Positions 11,117 to 23,239 of a stretch of 64,000 nt of DNA are shown here, piece after piece. The stretch's first letter is position 1, and each line of letters starts with the position of its first letter. A model generated the notes under the pieces. It saw nothing but the letters and a program-made list of their open reading frames with translations. It had not been told where the DNA came from and made no database searches. Both the position numbers and the translations under genes were made by a program. Origin of the DNA: Poa pratensis (lineage: Eukaryota; Streptophyta; Magnoliopsida; Poales; Poaceae). Location: assembly GCA_947311845.1 (NCBI GenBank), contig CAMZMU010000027.1, forward strand, positions 26,213,548-26,277,547. The letters are read 5' to 3'.

Positions 11117-14100
11117 TCACATCGGCTTGGTTATGAACCTTCTCGACTTCATCATGCGCGGTGTCTTCTTCCATTCCCACATCTTCGTATTCCATGTCAT
11201 CATCGGTCGGTAAGTTGATAGTGAATTTCCAGGGAGCCCTCCATCCTGATAGAACTCGCCGTCAGATGTTGAGGGGTCTAGGCGGCGGTAATCTTGACTG
11301 TTAGGCATAGCCGGCCTACTGTGCGACGGTACCGTCATCACAACATCCCACCCCTGTAGACGCTTTTGATATGCTTTTGCTGTTTTCTTGCACGGGTACG
11401 GGAGATAGAATACTTGGAAGGCCTGGGTAGCCAAAATGTAGATGTCGTCTCCCGAATACTTGGAGCTTCGTTCAACTTCGACCAATCCAATTGTAGGATC
11501 CCGTCTAACCCGATGCGGGTCTAACCAATTGCATTTGAATACAACGGGATTTAGCCCTTTACCAAAACCATAATTCAACTCGTATATAGCCTCAACTCTT
11601 CCATTGTAATGGAGTTTATCTGAGCCTTCACATAACACCCCACTATTTATTGTCTTGGTTGCCCCGGTTTGTTGTGTGTTCATGGGTATGGAAGCGATAT
11701 CCATTCACGTCATAAGCATGGAATGAGTTGACGGAATGGCTAAACCATGGGCAATGTTTCTAAGCTCTGGCTTCATCTCTTTGTCCTTTTTTGCCTACAA
11801 GTTTAGCACGAGAAGTTTAGAACGAGGAATGATCGATGAATGTCCACGGTACTAGAAAAGTTAGATAGAACAGTACCAACCCGCGAACCAGCTAATGAAA
11901 CCACCACCCTTGCCAAAACCACCACCGTTGTCAAAAAGATCCTTCGACTCTTTCGGGGTAGGGTCCCTTCTCAGCTTCCAGTTTTCACGAGTGAATCGTC
12001 TACTCCAATGAGAAAAGAGGAGTTAGCCACGAATATAGGAGTGAATATTTGTGAAATACTAAATGGTGAAAGACTTACTCGCGGTACGGCTTCACTTCCT
12101 CCATACTCATCAAGATATACGAGGAGATCATATCCCGCTCGAGCTTTTTCATGATGAACTTCTTCGTGCCACTTGATTTGCCACCAAGCCCTATGAAGAT
12201 GCTAAGCTTGGGTACATCTTCAGGGTTGGCTGCATTGTAGCGAACGACTGGATTGTGGTTTGTGGGAATGTTGGCATCATAGTACCTTGTCGTGAAGTTT
12301 GACACCTCCTCGTTAAGGCATGCCTCGGCCATGGATGCCTCGATCTTGCATTTATTCCCGCAATTCTGACGTAGGTCTTTCATTTTTCTCTCAGGCCCAA
12401 ACTGCCAACGGGTCGACACAGCCCCCCCATTAAAGCCTCATGCGCGAGATGCAAGATCATATGTTGCATCGGATTAAAAAAACCTGGCGGAAGTATCGTC
12501 TCTAGCTTGCAAAGCAACTCGGGTGCCTGTTTATGCAGCTTCAGAACCACTTCACGATCTAACTCCCTTGCACAAATCTGGCGGAAGAAAAAGCTCAACT
12601 CCGCCAATACTCGCCAAGTCTCCTCATCGACATAGCCTCGAATCATCACCGGCATTATGCGCTCAAGCCACACGTGGTAGTCATGACTCTTCAGCCCTCC
12701 TACTCGCTGCGTGTCCAGGTTCACACACCTCGCCCAGTTAGCTGCATAACCATCAGGGAAGTACAAACACTCCACGAGCCACTGTAATATTTCCCTTTTT
12801 CCGCCTTGTAGGGCAGAACCGAGCCTTTGGCTTAGACCACCTAGTGTCGTTGACTCCAGGAGGCTTCATATCAAGATTTGGCCTGTCACAAATTTCTTCT
12901 TGGTCCATTCGAGCCTTGACGTTATCCTTCGTCTTCTCAGTCTCCATGATGGTGCTATAAAGAGCCTCGGCGATATTCATTTCGGTGTGCATTACATCAA
13001 TGTTGTGTGGAAGCTCGACATCCTCCATGTAAGGGAGCAGCTTCCAGAAGCACGGAATGTGAGTCCAGTGGTGCGTCTCCCCATAACCCACGAAACCATT
13101 CCCATCGGGGTTAGGCACGAGAGCTTCTAGCTCAGCCTTGATTTCTCTTCCGGTCATCAGACGTGGTTTCGGAGCATGGATCTCGACTCCTTTCTTGAAC
13201 CGCTTTACGTCACTCCTGTATCTATGACCTGGGTCAAGGAACTGTCGATGTTGATCAAAGCATGAATACTTGCCTCCCTTCTTAAGCCATGAGAAAGTCA
13301 TAGCCTGTCTGCACTATGGGCAAGGCCACTTCCCATGTGTACACCAGCCGCAGAACAAAGCACGCGCTGGTAAGTCATGCAGGGATGTGTGGTACCAGAC
13401 ATACATATCAAAGTGATCATTTGTTGAGGCGTCATATGTTTGGACCCCGCGACCGTTCCAGCCAACAGCCAAGTCTTCAACCAGCGGTTCCAGGTACACG
13501 TTCATGTTCTTACCCGGGTATTTCGGTCCTAGGATTATCATCGACAATAACATGTTATGTGATCTCATGGACTCGCCGGGGGGGGGGGAGGTTCTGGGGT
13601 ATGACAAACACAGGCCAACAGCTGTATGTTGCCGCCGACATGCCATACGGATTGAACCCATCGGTTGATATAGCAACAGCTGTGCTCCTCGGGTCGCCCG
13701 CTTTCAGTGGATACTTCGCTACAAAGTTCTTCCATGCGTCACCATCCGACGGATGTATCATCTTGTCCGTGTATCTCTCCCTAACGCGGCCCATCGCATC
13801 TGCTGGGAAATGTCTTTGTTCATGTAAAGCCGCTGGATCCTCGGTATAAATGGAAGGTACCGGAGAATCTTTTGGGGAATCCCGGTCTGCCTCTTCTGTC
13901 CACCACCGAGGTCGACCTCGAAGTACCTAGAGATATTGCAATGGATGCAATAATTTGTTCCAGCATGTTCTTTCCTAAATAGCATGCATCCCTTTGGACA
14001 GGCGTCTATCTTCTCATATGACATCTTAAGGTCACGGAGGAGTTTAGTCGCCTCGTAGAAGCTCTTCGCCAAGATATTCCCTTTCGATAGAAGGCTGCCA

Positions 14101-14683
14101 ACGACGGCCAGAATATCATCGAAACCATCCCTGCATATCTTCCTCTGGCACTTCACGGCCATAAGGCGAGCGATGGCATCTAGAAGGGTAACATCTGTAT
14201 GTTCATGAAGGGGTTTCTGCGAGCCAAACATAGTCTCGTAGTACTTCTTCGTGTCTTCATCCGGCTGCTCACTTGTCTCCGCCTCTACACGACGGCTTTC
14301 AGGTGCATTAGCATTGACAAAGTCGTCTATGCAGTTGTTGAACCCAGTGTCAAATTCTCCGCTGGCTGAATCCGACGTGGCTCGGTCCTAGGACGTTTTG
14401 CTAACTGTTCACCATGGAAATTCCAAGCATGGTAGAACGGTGTGAACCCATTCTTGATCAGGTGCGTACTCAGATCTACCTTCGACTGTCGCCTTCGGTT
14501 ATCGCATTTTGAACAGGGGCAAAACACTTTCATGGGTCTGCTGCTGATGTCAAACGCCTTGTTCACAAACTCCTCGGCCTTATCTCTCCATTCATCACTA
14601 AATTTCCACTGACTCTTTCTGCCAGCATACATCCACTCACAGTCAGCATGATCAGACATCTTCTTCTGCTCTTTGGGTGACAA
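11117..14683 (-). pseudogene. CACTA transposase, TNP2 type
   Basis: The catalytic transposase, minus strand. The N-terminus (14660-14340) is the transposase-associated domain: 'CEWMYAGRKS', CPCSKC and 'LSTHLIKNGFTPFYHAWNFHGE'. Then come the TNP2 core (14231-13555) with 'MSYEKIDACPKGCMLFRKEH', 'ISTDGFNPYGMS' (a catalytic Asp candidate) and 'WPVFVIPQNLPP'; 13676-13314 ('GKNMNVYLEPLVEDL', 'LPARALFCGW'); 13301-12753 ('YGETHHWTHIPCFWKLLPY', 'LPHNIDVMHTEMNIAEAL'); the DUF4218-type segment (12775-12075); and a DUF4216-type C-terminus (11704-11200). Breaks: an 11-G run at 13578-13588 shifts the frame; TAG replaces an expected Gln at 13314; further frameshifts lie near 12795 and at a C7 run near 12421. 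A GTAAGT donor near 12079 opens a normal intron. Confidence 0.85.
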
Positions 14684-14818
14684 TGGTGACGCAATTAATT
14701 ATATGCAGGAAGTAATAATAAATTTATTCAATGTCGTCAGATTAATTACGGCCAAATTTTATCTTTTACAGCATGCAAGGGTTCACCTACACTTCTAATA
14801 GGTAGGGGCCTATCCTGC
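14684..14818. other. Upstream of the transposase; no feature seen
   Basis: AT-rich sequence between the transposase start and the large hairpin. I see no gene. Confidence 0.5.
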
Positions 14819-15028
14819 CCGAGTACGTGTAAATCGAGTCGTGTCCCATGTTCTACCCCGACCGAGACGAAATTTCGACAGCACCTCCCCGCTGTTCTTC
14901 AGAATACACGTCTTGAGCTTGTCAAGCCGAGAGAGTGTGCATCCGAAGAACAACGGGGAGGTGCTGCCGAAATTCCGTCTCAGGAAGGGGTAGAACATGG
15001 AACATGACCCGATCTACACGTACTCGGA
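14819..15028. repeat. Large imperfect hairpin (inverted repeat, arms ~80 bp)
   Basis: The arms 14819-14900 and 14945-15027 are reverse complements with a few mismatches: CCGAGTACGTGT opens one arm and ACACGTACTCGG closes the other. The loop is about 44 bp. It lies between the transposase start and the GC-rich block. Confidence 0.9.
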
Positions 15029-15365
15029 CTGTCCAACAGGACAACCCGGAAGTGTTACGGTTATAAATATGCAAAGATGGACAATCCTGCATATTTATAA
15101 ATTTGTAACCCTTCCGGATGGGATCTGACTCGGGTTACGCGACTCGACTGACTTGTTGATCTAGACAAAAGAATACCTATGCAGTAAGATTACAAGAGAG
15201 GCGAAAGATGTATACCCTAGAAGCGTGGTCGATCACCACAGAAGGTCGGGACGCTCTCCAGAGGTCCGGAGCTCTCCTCAGCTGGAGAAGAAGCCCGTAA
15301 ACTACGACATCTAAAAACCACAAAAACAACATATATATAAGAACACATATGTACAACATATCTAC

Positions 15366-15480
15366 ACATGACATGCCATCTAAAATTCTACCGAAACAAG
15401 GTAAATCCACGGGTACACATGACATGCCATCTAAAATTCTACCGAAACAAGGTAAATCCACGGGTACATGCCATCTAAAA
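15366..15480. repeat. 51-bp direct repeat, about 2.3 copies
   Basis: The unit starts ACATGACATGCCATC and includes CTACCGAAACAAGGTAAATC. Copies begin at 15366 and 15417, then a partial one near 15465. Confidence 0.9.
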
Positions 15481-15635
15481 TTGAGCATTAATATCATCTT
15501 TACACATCCTAATATCACCCTAATCGGAAATCGAAAATACCGGAAACTTTCCGTCGGTTGTTCATCCAACTAATAAACCCTAATCCGAAATCTAGTACAC
15601 CCTAATCAAATAATCTTGTACTAACTAGCAAAATG

Positions 15636-15653
15636 CCCGTGCGTTGCAACGGG
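15636..15653. repeat. Palindromic CCCGTGCGTTGCAACGGG motif
   Basis: An imperfect palindrome in the context CTAGCAAAATGCCCGTGCG. I remember this phrase as very common in grass genomes, as part of an unplaced repeat family. No boundaries can be set here. Confidence 0.4.
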
Positions 15654-15849
15654 TGTAAAATAAATCAATATTGTGTTTATTAATTTTGCTTTGAATCAAC
15701 TCAATGTCCTTCCTATACTGAGCTACAAATACACTACATCCTCTCCTCTATTTAGGGTTTGAATTTTGCTTTGAATCAACTCAACTTAATTTTGCTTTGA
15801 ATCAACTCATCTCTCTCCCTAATCTATTTTCTTCGTACTGATACATATC

Positions 15850-16420
15850 AAGGTAGAAGAGGCTCACCGAGCAGAAGGAGCTCGCGGCCACAGCGGCCAG
15901 GGAGCTCGTGGCTCGATGCGGGGGCGGCGCGAGGCGGAGGCGGAGCGGCCGGGGCCACGGTCCGGCGCGAGCGGCCGGGGCCACGGTCCGGCGCGAGCGG
16001 CCGGGGCTGGGGTGGAGGCGACGAGCGGCCGAGGCCGGGGTCCCGCACAAGCGCCACCTCCGCCGAGCTCGATGCGTGGCTGTGGAGTGGGGGCGGTGGA
16101 GGCGACGAGCGGCCGGAGCTCGATGCGCGGCCGGGGTGGAGGGACGAGCGACGAGCGGCCGGAGAGCTCGATGCGTGGCCGGGGTGGAGGCGATGAGCGG
16201 CCAGAGCTCGATGCGCGGCTGTGGAGTGGGGGCGGTGGAGTGGGGGTGGAGTGCGCGCCGCGGGCGCGGGGGAGGCGCGGCTGTGGCGGCGCTGCGGCGG
16301 CGGGCCGGCGACGTGTGTGCGTGCGTGCGGTCGGGTCGGGTGTGTGCGGATGAGTATGCTGTGGATTGTGTGGATGCATGGATGAGTGCGTGCGTGCTGT
16401 CTGAATCGATAAAATTCAGA
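15850..16420. repeat. GC-rich degenerate minisatellite block inside the CACTA
   Basis: Very GC-rich, built of recurring words such as GCGACGAGCGGCCGGAGCTC and GAGCTCGATGCG. Overlapping long frames on both strands are composition artefacts. It may be a captured promoter or first-exon fragment, but nothing is recognisable. Confidence 0.55.
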
Positions 16421-16522
16421 CAGTCTTTGCTGTGTGCCCAAGTGTCTTTGCCGTGTGCCCCAAGTTTCTGCACACGGCATAGAAACCTTTGCCGTGTGCC
16501 TTTCTGTCAGGTACATGGCAAA
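16420..16522. repeat. Internal copy of CACTA subterminal motifs
   Basis: Four TTTGC(C/T)GTGTGCC-type words and a CACACGGCAT complement occur in the middle of the element, about 7 kb from either end. It directly abuts the inverted repeat that flanks the satellite array. Confidence 0.75.
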
Positions 16523-16529
16523 GAATGTA

Positions 16530-16665
16530 TCACCTTTTTTTTTATATGCTTTCCTTGTTTATTTTCTTTGTTAAGGCTTCTAGCATATTCATTTACTTCA
16601 CTTAATTATATTTATTTATACTATATATAAACCGTCCGGTGCAGGCCGCATGCGTCGACATCCCC
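16530..16665. repeat. Left arm of an inverted repeat flanking the satellite array
   Basis: TTGTTTATTTTCTTTG, GGCTTCTAGCATATTCATTT and ACTTCACTTAATTAT recur in reverse complement at 22345-22480, so the whole array lies between inverted arms. Confidence 0.8.
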
Positions 16666-16819
16666 AAAAAGTGTACCGAACGTGCAGGGCGTCGTCTACC
16701 CCGGACCCAAGGCGTCGAAAAGGGGATGCTCGGTAGGCTTTCCTCCCTGATTATGTTAGCTTAGATCATATAAACATCTCAACCCAACTTTGCGCACATA
16801 TTAACACATGATTGATCCA

Positions 16820-19800
16820 TGCCCGGCACCCGAAACGGGAGTTTTCACCTCTAAGTGTCGGAACTTACTATGGAAACTTAGAGGTGAAAACTCCCGTGTC
16901 GGGTGCCGGGCACGGAATCATGTGACGAACCACATGAAATGTTGATTCCCATGGTCCTATGTACCAACCTAAGACAACCAATAAAAAAAGTTCATGCGTC
17001 TACCCCCTCTCGGCGCCGGTCAAAGGGGTAGATCGACAGGTTTGACTTTTTTCTAGCGGGTGTAGGGTTTCGCCGTAGCGGGGTCCAGAGCGTTGGAATC
17101 CCACCAAAACTTGCATGGGTCCATAATATATTTATAAGAGTGTGTTGGTAGGTTGTGGGAACCAAGATACAGCTCCAAGGTGCGACCCCCTTCACCGACC
17201 CCTCTTACTCCGTAGTAAGTTCCGACACTTAGAGAGGTGAAAACTCCCGTGTCGGGTGCCGGGCACGGAATCATGTAACGAACCACATGAAATGTTGGTT
17301 CCCCATGGTCCTATGTACCAACCTAACACAACCAAGCAAAAAATTTCATGCTTCTACCCCCTCTCGGCGCCGGTCAAAGGGTCGACAGGTTTAACTTTTT
17401 TCCAGCGGGTGTAGGGTTTCGCCATAGCGGGGTCCGGAGCGTCGGAATCCCACCAAAACTTTGATGGGTCCCTAATATATGTATAAGAGTATGTTGGTAG
17501 ATTGTGGGAACCAAGATACATCTCCGAGGTGCGACCCCCTTCATCGACCCCTCTTACTCCGTAGTAAGTTCCAACACTTAGAGGTGAAAACTCCCGTGTC
17601 GGCTGCCGGGCACGGAATCATGCAACAAACCACATGAAATGTTGGTTCCCCATGGTCCTATGTACCAACCTAACACAACCAAGCAAAAATTTCATGCGTC
17701 TACCCCTTCTCGGCGCCGGTCAAAGGGGTAGATCGACAGGTTTGACTTTTTTCCAGCGGGTGTAGGGTTTCGCCGTAGCGGGGTCCGGAGCGTCGGAATC
17801 CTACCAAAACTTGCATGGGTCCCTAATATATGTATAGGAGAGTGTGTTCTGGGAACCAAGATACAGCTCCGAGGTGTGACCCCCTTCACCGACCCCTCTT
17901 ACTCCGTAGTAAGTTCCGACACTTAGAGGTGAAAACTCCCGTGTCGGGTGCCGGGCACGGAATCATGCGATGAACCACATGAAATGTTGGTTCCCCATGG
18001 TCATGTACCAACCTAACACAACCAAGCAAAAAAATTCATGCGTCTACCCCTCTCGGCGCCAGTCAAAGGGGTAGATCGACAGGTTTGACTTTTTTCCAGC
18101 GGGCGTAGGGTTTCGCCGTAGCGGGGTCCGGAGCGTCGGAATCCCACCAAAACCTTCATTTTTCCCTAATATATGTATAATAATGTGTTGGTAGGTTGTG
18201 GGAACCAATATACAGCTCCGAGGTGCGACCCGCTTCACGACCCCGCTTACTTCGTAGTAAGTTCCCACACTTAGAGGTGAAAACTCCCGTGTCGGGAGCC
18301 GGGCAAGGAATCATGTGACAGAACACATGAAATGTTGGTTCCCCATGGTCCTATGTACCAACCTAACACAACCAAGCAAAAAAGTTCATGCGTCTACCCC
18401 CTCTCGGCGCCGGTCAAAGGCGTAGATCGAGAGGTTTGACTTTTTTCCATCGGGTGTAGGGTTTCGCCGTAGCGGGGTCCGGAGAGTCGGAATCCCACCA
18501 AAACTTGCATGAGTCTCTAATATATGTATAAGAGTGTGTTGGTAGGTTGTGGGAACCAAGATACAGCTCCGAGGTGCGACCCCTTCACCGACCCTTCTTA
18601 CTCCGTAGTAAGTTCCGACACTTAGAGGTGAAAACTCCCGTGTCGGGTGCCGGGCACGGAATCATGTGACGAACCACATAAAATGTTGGTTCCCCATGGT
18701 CCTATGTACCAACCTAACACAACCAAGCAAAAAAGTTCATGCGTCTACCCCTCTCGGCGCCGGTCAAAGTGGTAGATCGACAGGTTTGACTTTTTTCCAG
18801 CGGGTGTAGGGTTTCACCATAGCGGGGTCCGGAGCGTCGGAATCCCACCAAAACTTTCATGGGTCCCTAATATATGTATAAGAGTCTGTTGGTAGGTTGT
18901 GGGAACCAAGATACAGCTCCGAGGTGCGACCCCCTTCACGACCCCTCTTACTCTGTAGTAAGTTCCAACACTTAGAGGTTAAAACTCCCGTGTCGGGTGC
19001 CGGGCACGGAATCATGCAACAAACCACATGAAATGTTGGTTCCCCATGGTCCTATGTACCAAACTAACACAACCAAGCAAAAAGTTCATGCGTCTACCCC
19101 TTCTCGGCGCCGGTCAAAGGGGTAGATCGACAGGTTTGACTTTTTTCCAGCGGGTGTAGGGTTTCGCCGTAGCGGGGTCCGGAGCGTCGGAATCCTACCA
19201 AAACTTGCGTGGGTCCCTCATTATGTATAAGAGAGTGTGTTGGTAGGTTGTGGGAACCAAGATACAGCTCCGAGGTGTGACCCCCTTCACCGACCCCTCT
19301 TACTCCGTAGTAAGTTCCGACACTTAGAGGTGAAAACTCCCGTGTCGGGTGCCGGGCACGGAATCATGCGATGAACCACATGAAATGTTGGTTCCCCATG
19401 GTCCTATGTACCAACCTAACACAACCAAGCAAAAAATTTCATGCGTCTACCCCCTCTCGGCGCCAGTCAAAGGGGTAGATCGACAGGTATGACTTTCTTC
19501 CAGCGGGCGTAGGGTTTCGCCATAGCGGGGTCCGGAGCGTCGGAATCCCACCAAAACCTTCATTTTTCCCCTAATATATGTATAATAATGTGTTGGTAGG
19601 TTGTGGGAACCAATATACAGCTCCGAGGTGCGACCCGCTTCACCGACCCCGCTTACTTCGTAGTAAGTTCCCACACTTAGAGGTGAAAACTCCCGTGTCG
19701 GGAGCCGGGCATGGAATCATGTGACAGAACACATGAAATGTTGGTTCCCCATGGTCCTATGTACCAACCTAACACAACCAAGCAAAAAAGTTCATGCGTC

Positions 19801-21655
19801 TACCCCCTCTCGGCGCCGGTCAAAGGCGTAGATCGACAGGTTTGACTTTTTTCCATCGGGTGTAGGGTTTCGCCGTAGCGGGGTCCGGAGAGTCGGAATC
19901 CCACCAAAACTTGCATGAGTCTCTAATATATGTATAAGAGTGTGTTGGTAGGTTGTGGGAACCAAGATACAGCTCCGAGGTGCGACCCCCTTCACCGACC
20001 CTTCTTACTCCGTAGTAAGTTCCGACACTTAGAGGTGAAAACTCCGTGTCGGGTGCCGGGCACGGAATCATGTGACGAACCACATAAAATGTTGGTTCCC
20101 CATGGTCCTATGTACCAACCTAACACAACCAAACAAAAAAGTTCAAGCGTCTACCCCCTCTCGGCGCCGGTCAAAGTGGTAGATCGACAGGTTTGACTTT
20201 TTTCCAGCGGGTGTAGGGTTTCGCCATACCGGGGTCCGGAGCATCGGAATCCCACCAAAACTTTCATGGGTCCCTAATATATGTATAAGAGTCTGTTGGT
20301 AGGTTGTGGGAACCAAGATACAGCTCCGAGGTGCGACCCCCTTCACCGACCCCTCTTACTCTGTAGTAAGTTCCAACACTTAGAGGTTAAAACTCCCGTG
20401 TCGGGTGCCGGGCACGGAATCATGCAACAAACCACATGAAATGTTGGTTCCCCATGGTCCTATGTACCAAACTAACACAACCAAGCAAAAAGTTCATGCG
20501 TCTACCCCTTCTCGGCGCCGGTCAAAGGGGTAGATCGACATGTTTGACTTTTTTCTAGCGGGTGTAGGGTTTCGCCGTAGCGGGGTCCGGAGCGTCGGAA
20601 TCCTACCAAAACTTGCGTGGGTCCCTAATATATGTATAAGAGAGTGTGTTGGTAGGTTGTGGGAACCAAGATACAGCTCCGAGGTGTGACCCCCTTCACC
20701 GACACCTCTTACTCCGTAGTAAGTTCCGACACTTAGAGGTGAAAACTCCCGTGTCGGGTGCCGGGCACGGAATCATGCGATGAACCACATGAAATGTTCA
20801 TTCCCCATGGTCCTATGTACCAACCTAACACAACCAAGCAAAAATTTCATGCGTCTACCCCCTCTCGGCGCCAGTCAAAGGGGTAGATCGACATGTTTGA
20901 CTTTTTTCCAGCGGGCGTAGGGTTTCGCCGTAGCGGGGTCCGGAGCGTCGGAATCCCACCAAAACCTTCATGTTTCCCTAATATATGTATAATAATGTGT
21001 TGGTAGGTTGTGGGAAACAAGATACAGCTCCGAGGTGCGACCCGCTTCACCGACCCCGCTTACTTCGTAGTAAGTTCCCACACTTAGAGGTGAAAACTCC
21101 CGTGTCGGGTGCCGGGCTTGGAATCATGTGACAGAACACATGAAATGTTGGTTCCCATGGTCCTATGTACCAACCTAACACAACCAAGCAAAAAAGTTCA
21201 TGCGTCTACGCCCTCTCGGCGCCGGTCAAAGGCGTAGATCGACAGGTTTGACTTTTTTCCATCGGGTGTAGGGTTTCGCCGTAGCGGGGTCCGGAGAGTC
21301 GGAATCCCACCAAAACTTGCATGAGTCCCTAATGTATGCATAAGAGTGTGTTGGTAGGTTTTGGGAACCAAGATAGAGCTCCGAGGTGCGACCCCCTTCA
21401 CCGACCCCTCTTACTCTGTAGTAAGTTCCGACACTTAGAGGTGAAAACTCCCGTGTCGGGTGCCGGGCACGGAATCATGTGACGAACCACATCAAATGTT
21501 GGTTCCCCATGGTCCTATGTACCAACCTAACAAACCAAGCAAAAAAGTTCATGCGTCTACCCCTCTCGGCGCCGGTCAAAGTGGTAGATCGACAGGTTTG
21601 ACTTTTTTCCAGCGGGTGTAGGGTTTCACCGTAGCGAGGTCCGGAGCGTCATGCG
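16820..21655. repeat. Satellite array: ~14 direct units of ~350 bp with a 4-unit (~1.4 kb) higher-order period
   Basis: Landmarks such as CTCGGCGCC(G/A)GTCAAAG recur every ~350 bp (about 17010, 17366, 17713, 18056, 18409 ... 21570). Each unit carries GAGGTGAAAACTCCCGTGTC, a TGTAGGGTTTCGCC block and TTACTCCGTAGTAAGTTCC. Variants repeat every fourth unit: CCCCTTCTCGGCGCC near 17702, 19098 and 20506; CGGGAGCCGGGCA near 18293 and 19700. At 16820-16905 a head-to-head hairpin (GCCCGGCACCC...GGGTGCCGGGC) marks the left edge. The short minus frames repeating through the array are not genes. Confidence 0.93.
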
Positions 21656-21749
21656 ACGAACCACATGAAATGTTGGTTCCCCATGGTCCTATGTACCAAC
21701 CTAACACAGCCAAGCAAAAAGTTCATGGAACATGGAAAACCAACTATTA

Positions 21750-22330
21750 TCACAAGTTCTCACAAGATTGCCCCCGGTTCCCCTGAAACGGGAGTTTTCA
21801 CCTATAAGTCAAGAAACATAGTAGAGAGAGTGCGGTCGGTGAAGATATTCACACACCGGAGTAAAATCTTGCACTTCCAAAACACCCAACACACTGGTAC
21901 ACACATGGTATGAAAAAACCTAGGTTTGGGTGGGTTTCCGACGCTCCGGGGCTCCGATTCGGCGAAACCCTAGATCCGCTGGAAAAACCCTAACATTTTC
22001 GTCTACCCCCTTCAACGGCGTCGAAAGGGGGTAGGCCAGTGGACTTTTTTCCTTGGTTGTGTTAGCTAAGGACATAGGAACATGGAAAACCAACTATTAT
22101 CACAAGTTCGCACAAGATTGCCCCGGTTCCCCTGAAGCGGGAGTTTTCACCTATAAGTCAAGAAACTTAGTACAGAGAGAGTGCGGTCGGTGAAGACGGT
22201 CACACCGGAGTAAAATCTTGCACTTTCAAAACACCCAACACATGCTACACACATGGTATGAAAAAACCTAAGTTTGGGTGGGTTTCCGACGCTCCCATTC
22301 AACGCCTGGGAAGGGGTAGACGACGCCTCA
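21750..22330. repeat. Two diverged satellite units in inverted orientation
   Basis: Here the unit words run on the opposite strand: AAACGGGAGTTTTCACCTAT, TCCGACGCTCCGG, CGGCGAAACCCTAGATCCGC and GGTTGTGTTAGCTA. Two copies start near 21720 and 22080. The array therefore switches strand at its right edge as well as its left. Confidence 0.8.
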
Positions 22331-22344
22331 CACGTTAGGTTCAC

Positions 22345-22482
22345 TAATTTCGGGGTTTCGACACATATATGCGGCCCACACCGGAGGGTTTATATATTAC
22401 CGAGAAACATAATTAAGTGAAGTAAATGAATGTACTAGAAGCCTTACCAAAGAAAATAAACAAAGCAAGGATATCAAAAAAC
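22345..22482. repeat. Right arm of the inverted repeat flanking the satellite array
   Basis: Reverse complement of 16530-16665 over about 130 bp with some mismatches. Confidence 0.8.
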
Positions 22483-22551
22483 ATTGCAACTTACACACAC
22501 AACAAGAAAAGTGGTAGTAGCGACAACACAACATAAATTGAAAAAGAAAAG

Positions 22552-23042
22552 TCATCTACCATCGACGCAGCCTCCCGCATCACTCTTGCGTTCCGACGAC
22601 GCAGCACTCTTCCCCTTCGATGATGCTTCACCCTTGTCCTTCGACGACGCCACACCCTTGCCCTTCGACGCCGCCGCCGCCGCTGCTGCACCTTTCTTGC
22701 TCGCTTCAGTCGGCATGAAGATATCATCTTCATCCTCGCTCTCCTCGACCCATAAAATCGGTTTACGAAGAGCATCCAACATATCTGCTTCACTCCTATA
22801 TGTTACCTTCTTCTTCTGCCACTAGCATGCAGCCTCAGAAGTTCTTTTTCTATTTCCTTTCAACTCCTCCATGGCCACCCATGCCTAGCTAGCTTCGCTG
22901 ATAGCTCACGGAGATGAGGTGGATGACTAACAATATCCTCGAATGGGATCTCCTTATTGTCTACCTTGAACTCGGCCGTAAACCTCAAAAGGAGTGTCGA
23001 CATTCCTCCCGGGAAACTACCATCTGAAGGAAATCTCGACAT
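22552..23042 (-). pseudogene. Small spliced CACTA gene or first exon (TnpA-side leader)
   Basis: Minus strand, just inside the functional 5' end. Exon 1 (23042 to about 22870) reads MSRFPSDGSFPGGMSTLLLR...DIVSHPPHLRELSAKLARHGWPW. A GCATGCTAG acceptor near 22823 then opens 'WQKKKVTYRSEADMLDALRK', followed by an acidic, then Ala/Ser/Lys-rich low-complexity tail to 22555. In En/Spm the tnpA transcript starts before the transposase gene and splices over it. This could be that leader, feeding into the exon at 10709. I recognise no domain. The exon 1 donor is uncertain because a stop follows GWPWRS. Confidence 0.45.
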
Positions 23043-23239
23043 GTTCGAGTGACTGCACTAGAATGCTTACCAACCTCAGTGCGCAAAGGTTTTTATAGGC
23101 CGAGATGAGAAGAATTGGCGGGAGAAACAGGCGGGAGATAGGCCAGCGGGAAAAAACGGTGGGAGAAAAAGGGCGGGAACAAAATGACGGGAACAATTGA
23201 CCGGGAAACAAATTTTACTCGAAAAAAAAACATGCACTA

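Noticed and set aside
13578..13588. G-quadruplex or regulatory G-run
   Set aside because: It lies inside the transposase frame and is better explained as homopolymer slippage or sequencing error.
15802..16630. Overlapping 145-240-codon frames on both strands
   Set aside because: Extreme GC content with repeated words gives long frames on every strand; no domain is seen.
16992..21401. Repeated ~67-codon minus frames across the satellite array
   Set aside because: They recur once per unit with the same sequence and end at the unit edge; they are by-products of the repeat.
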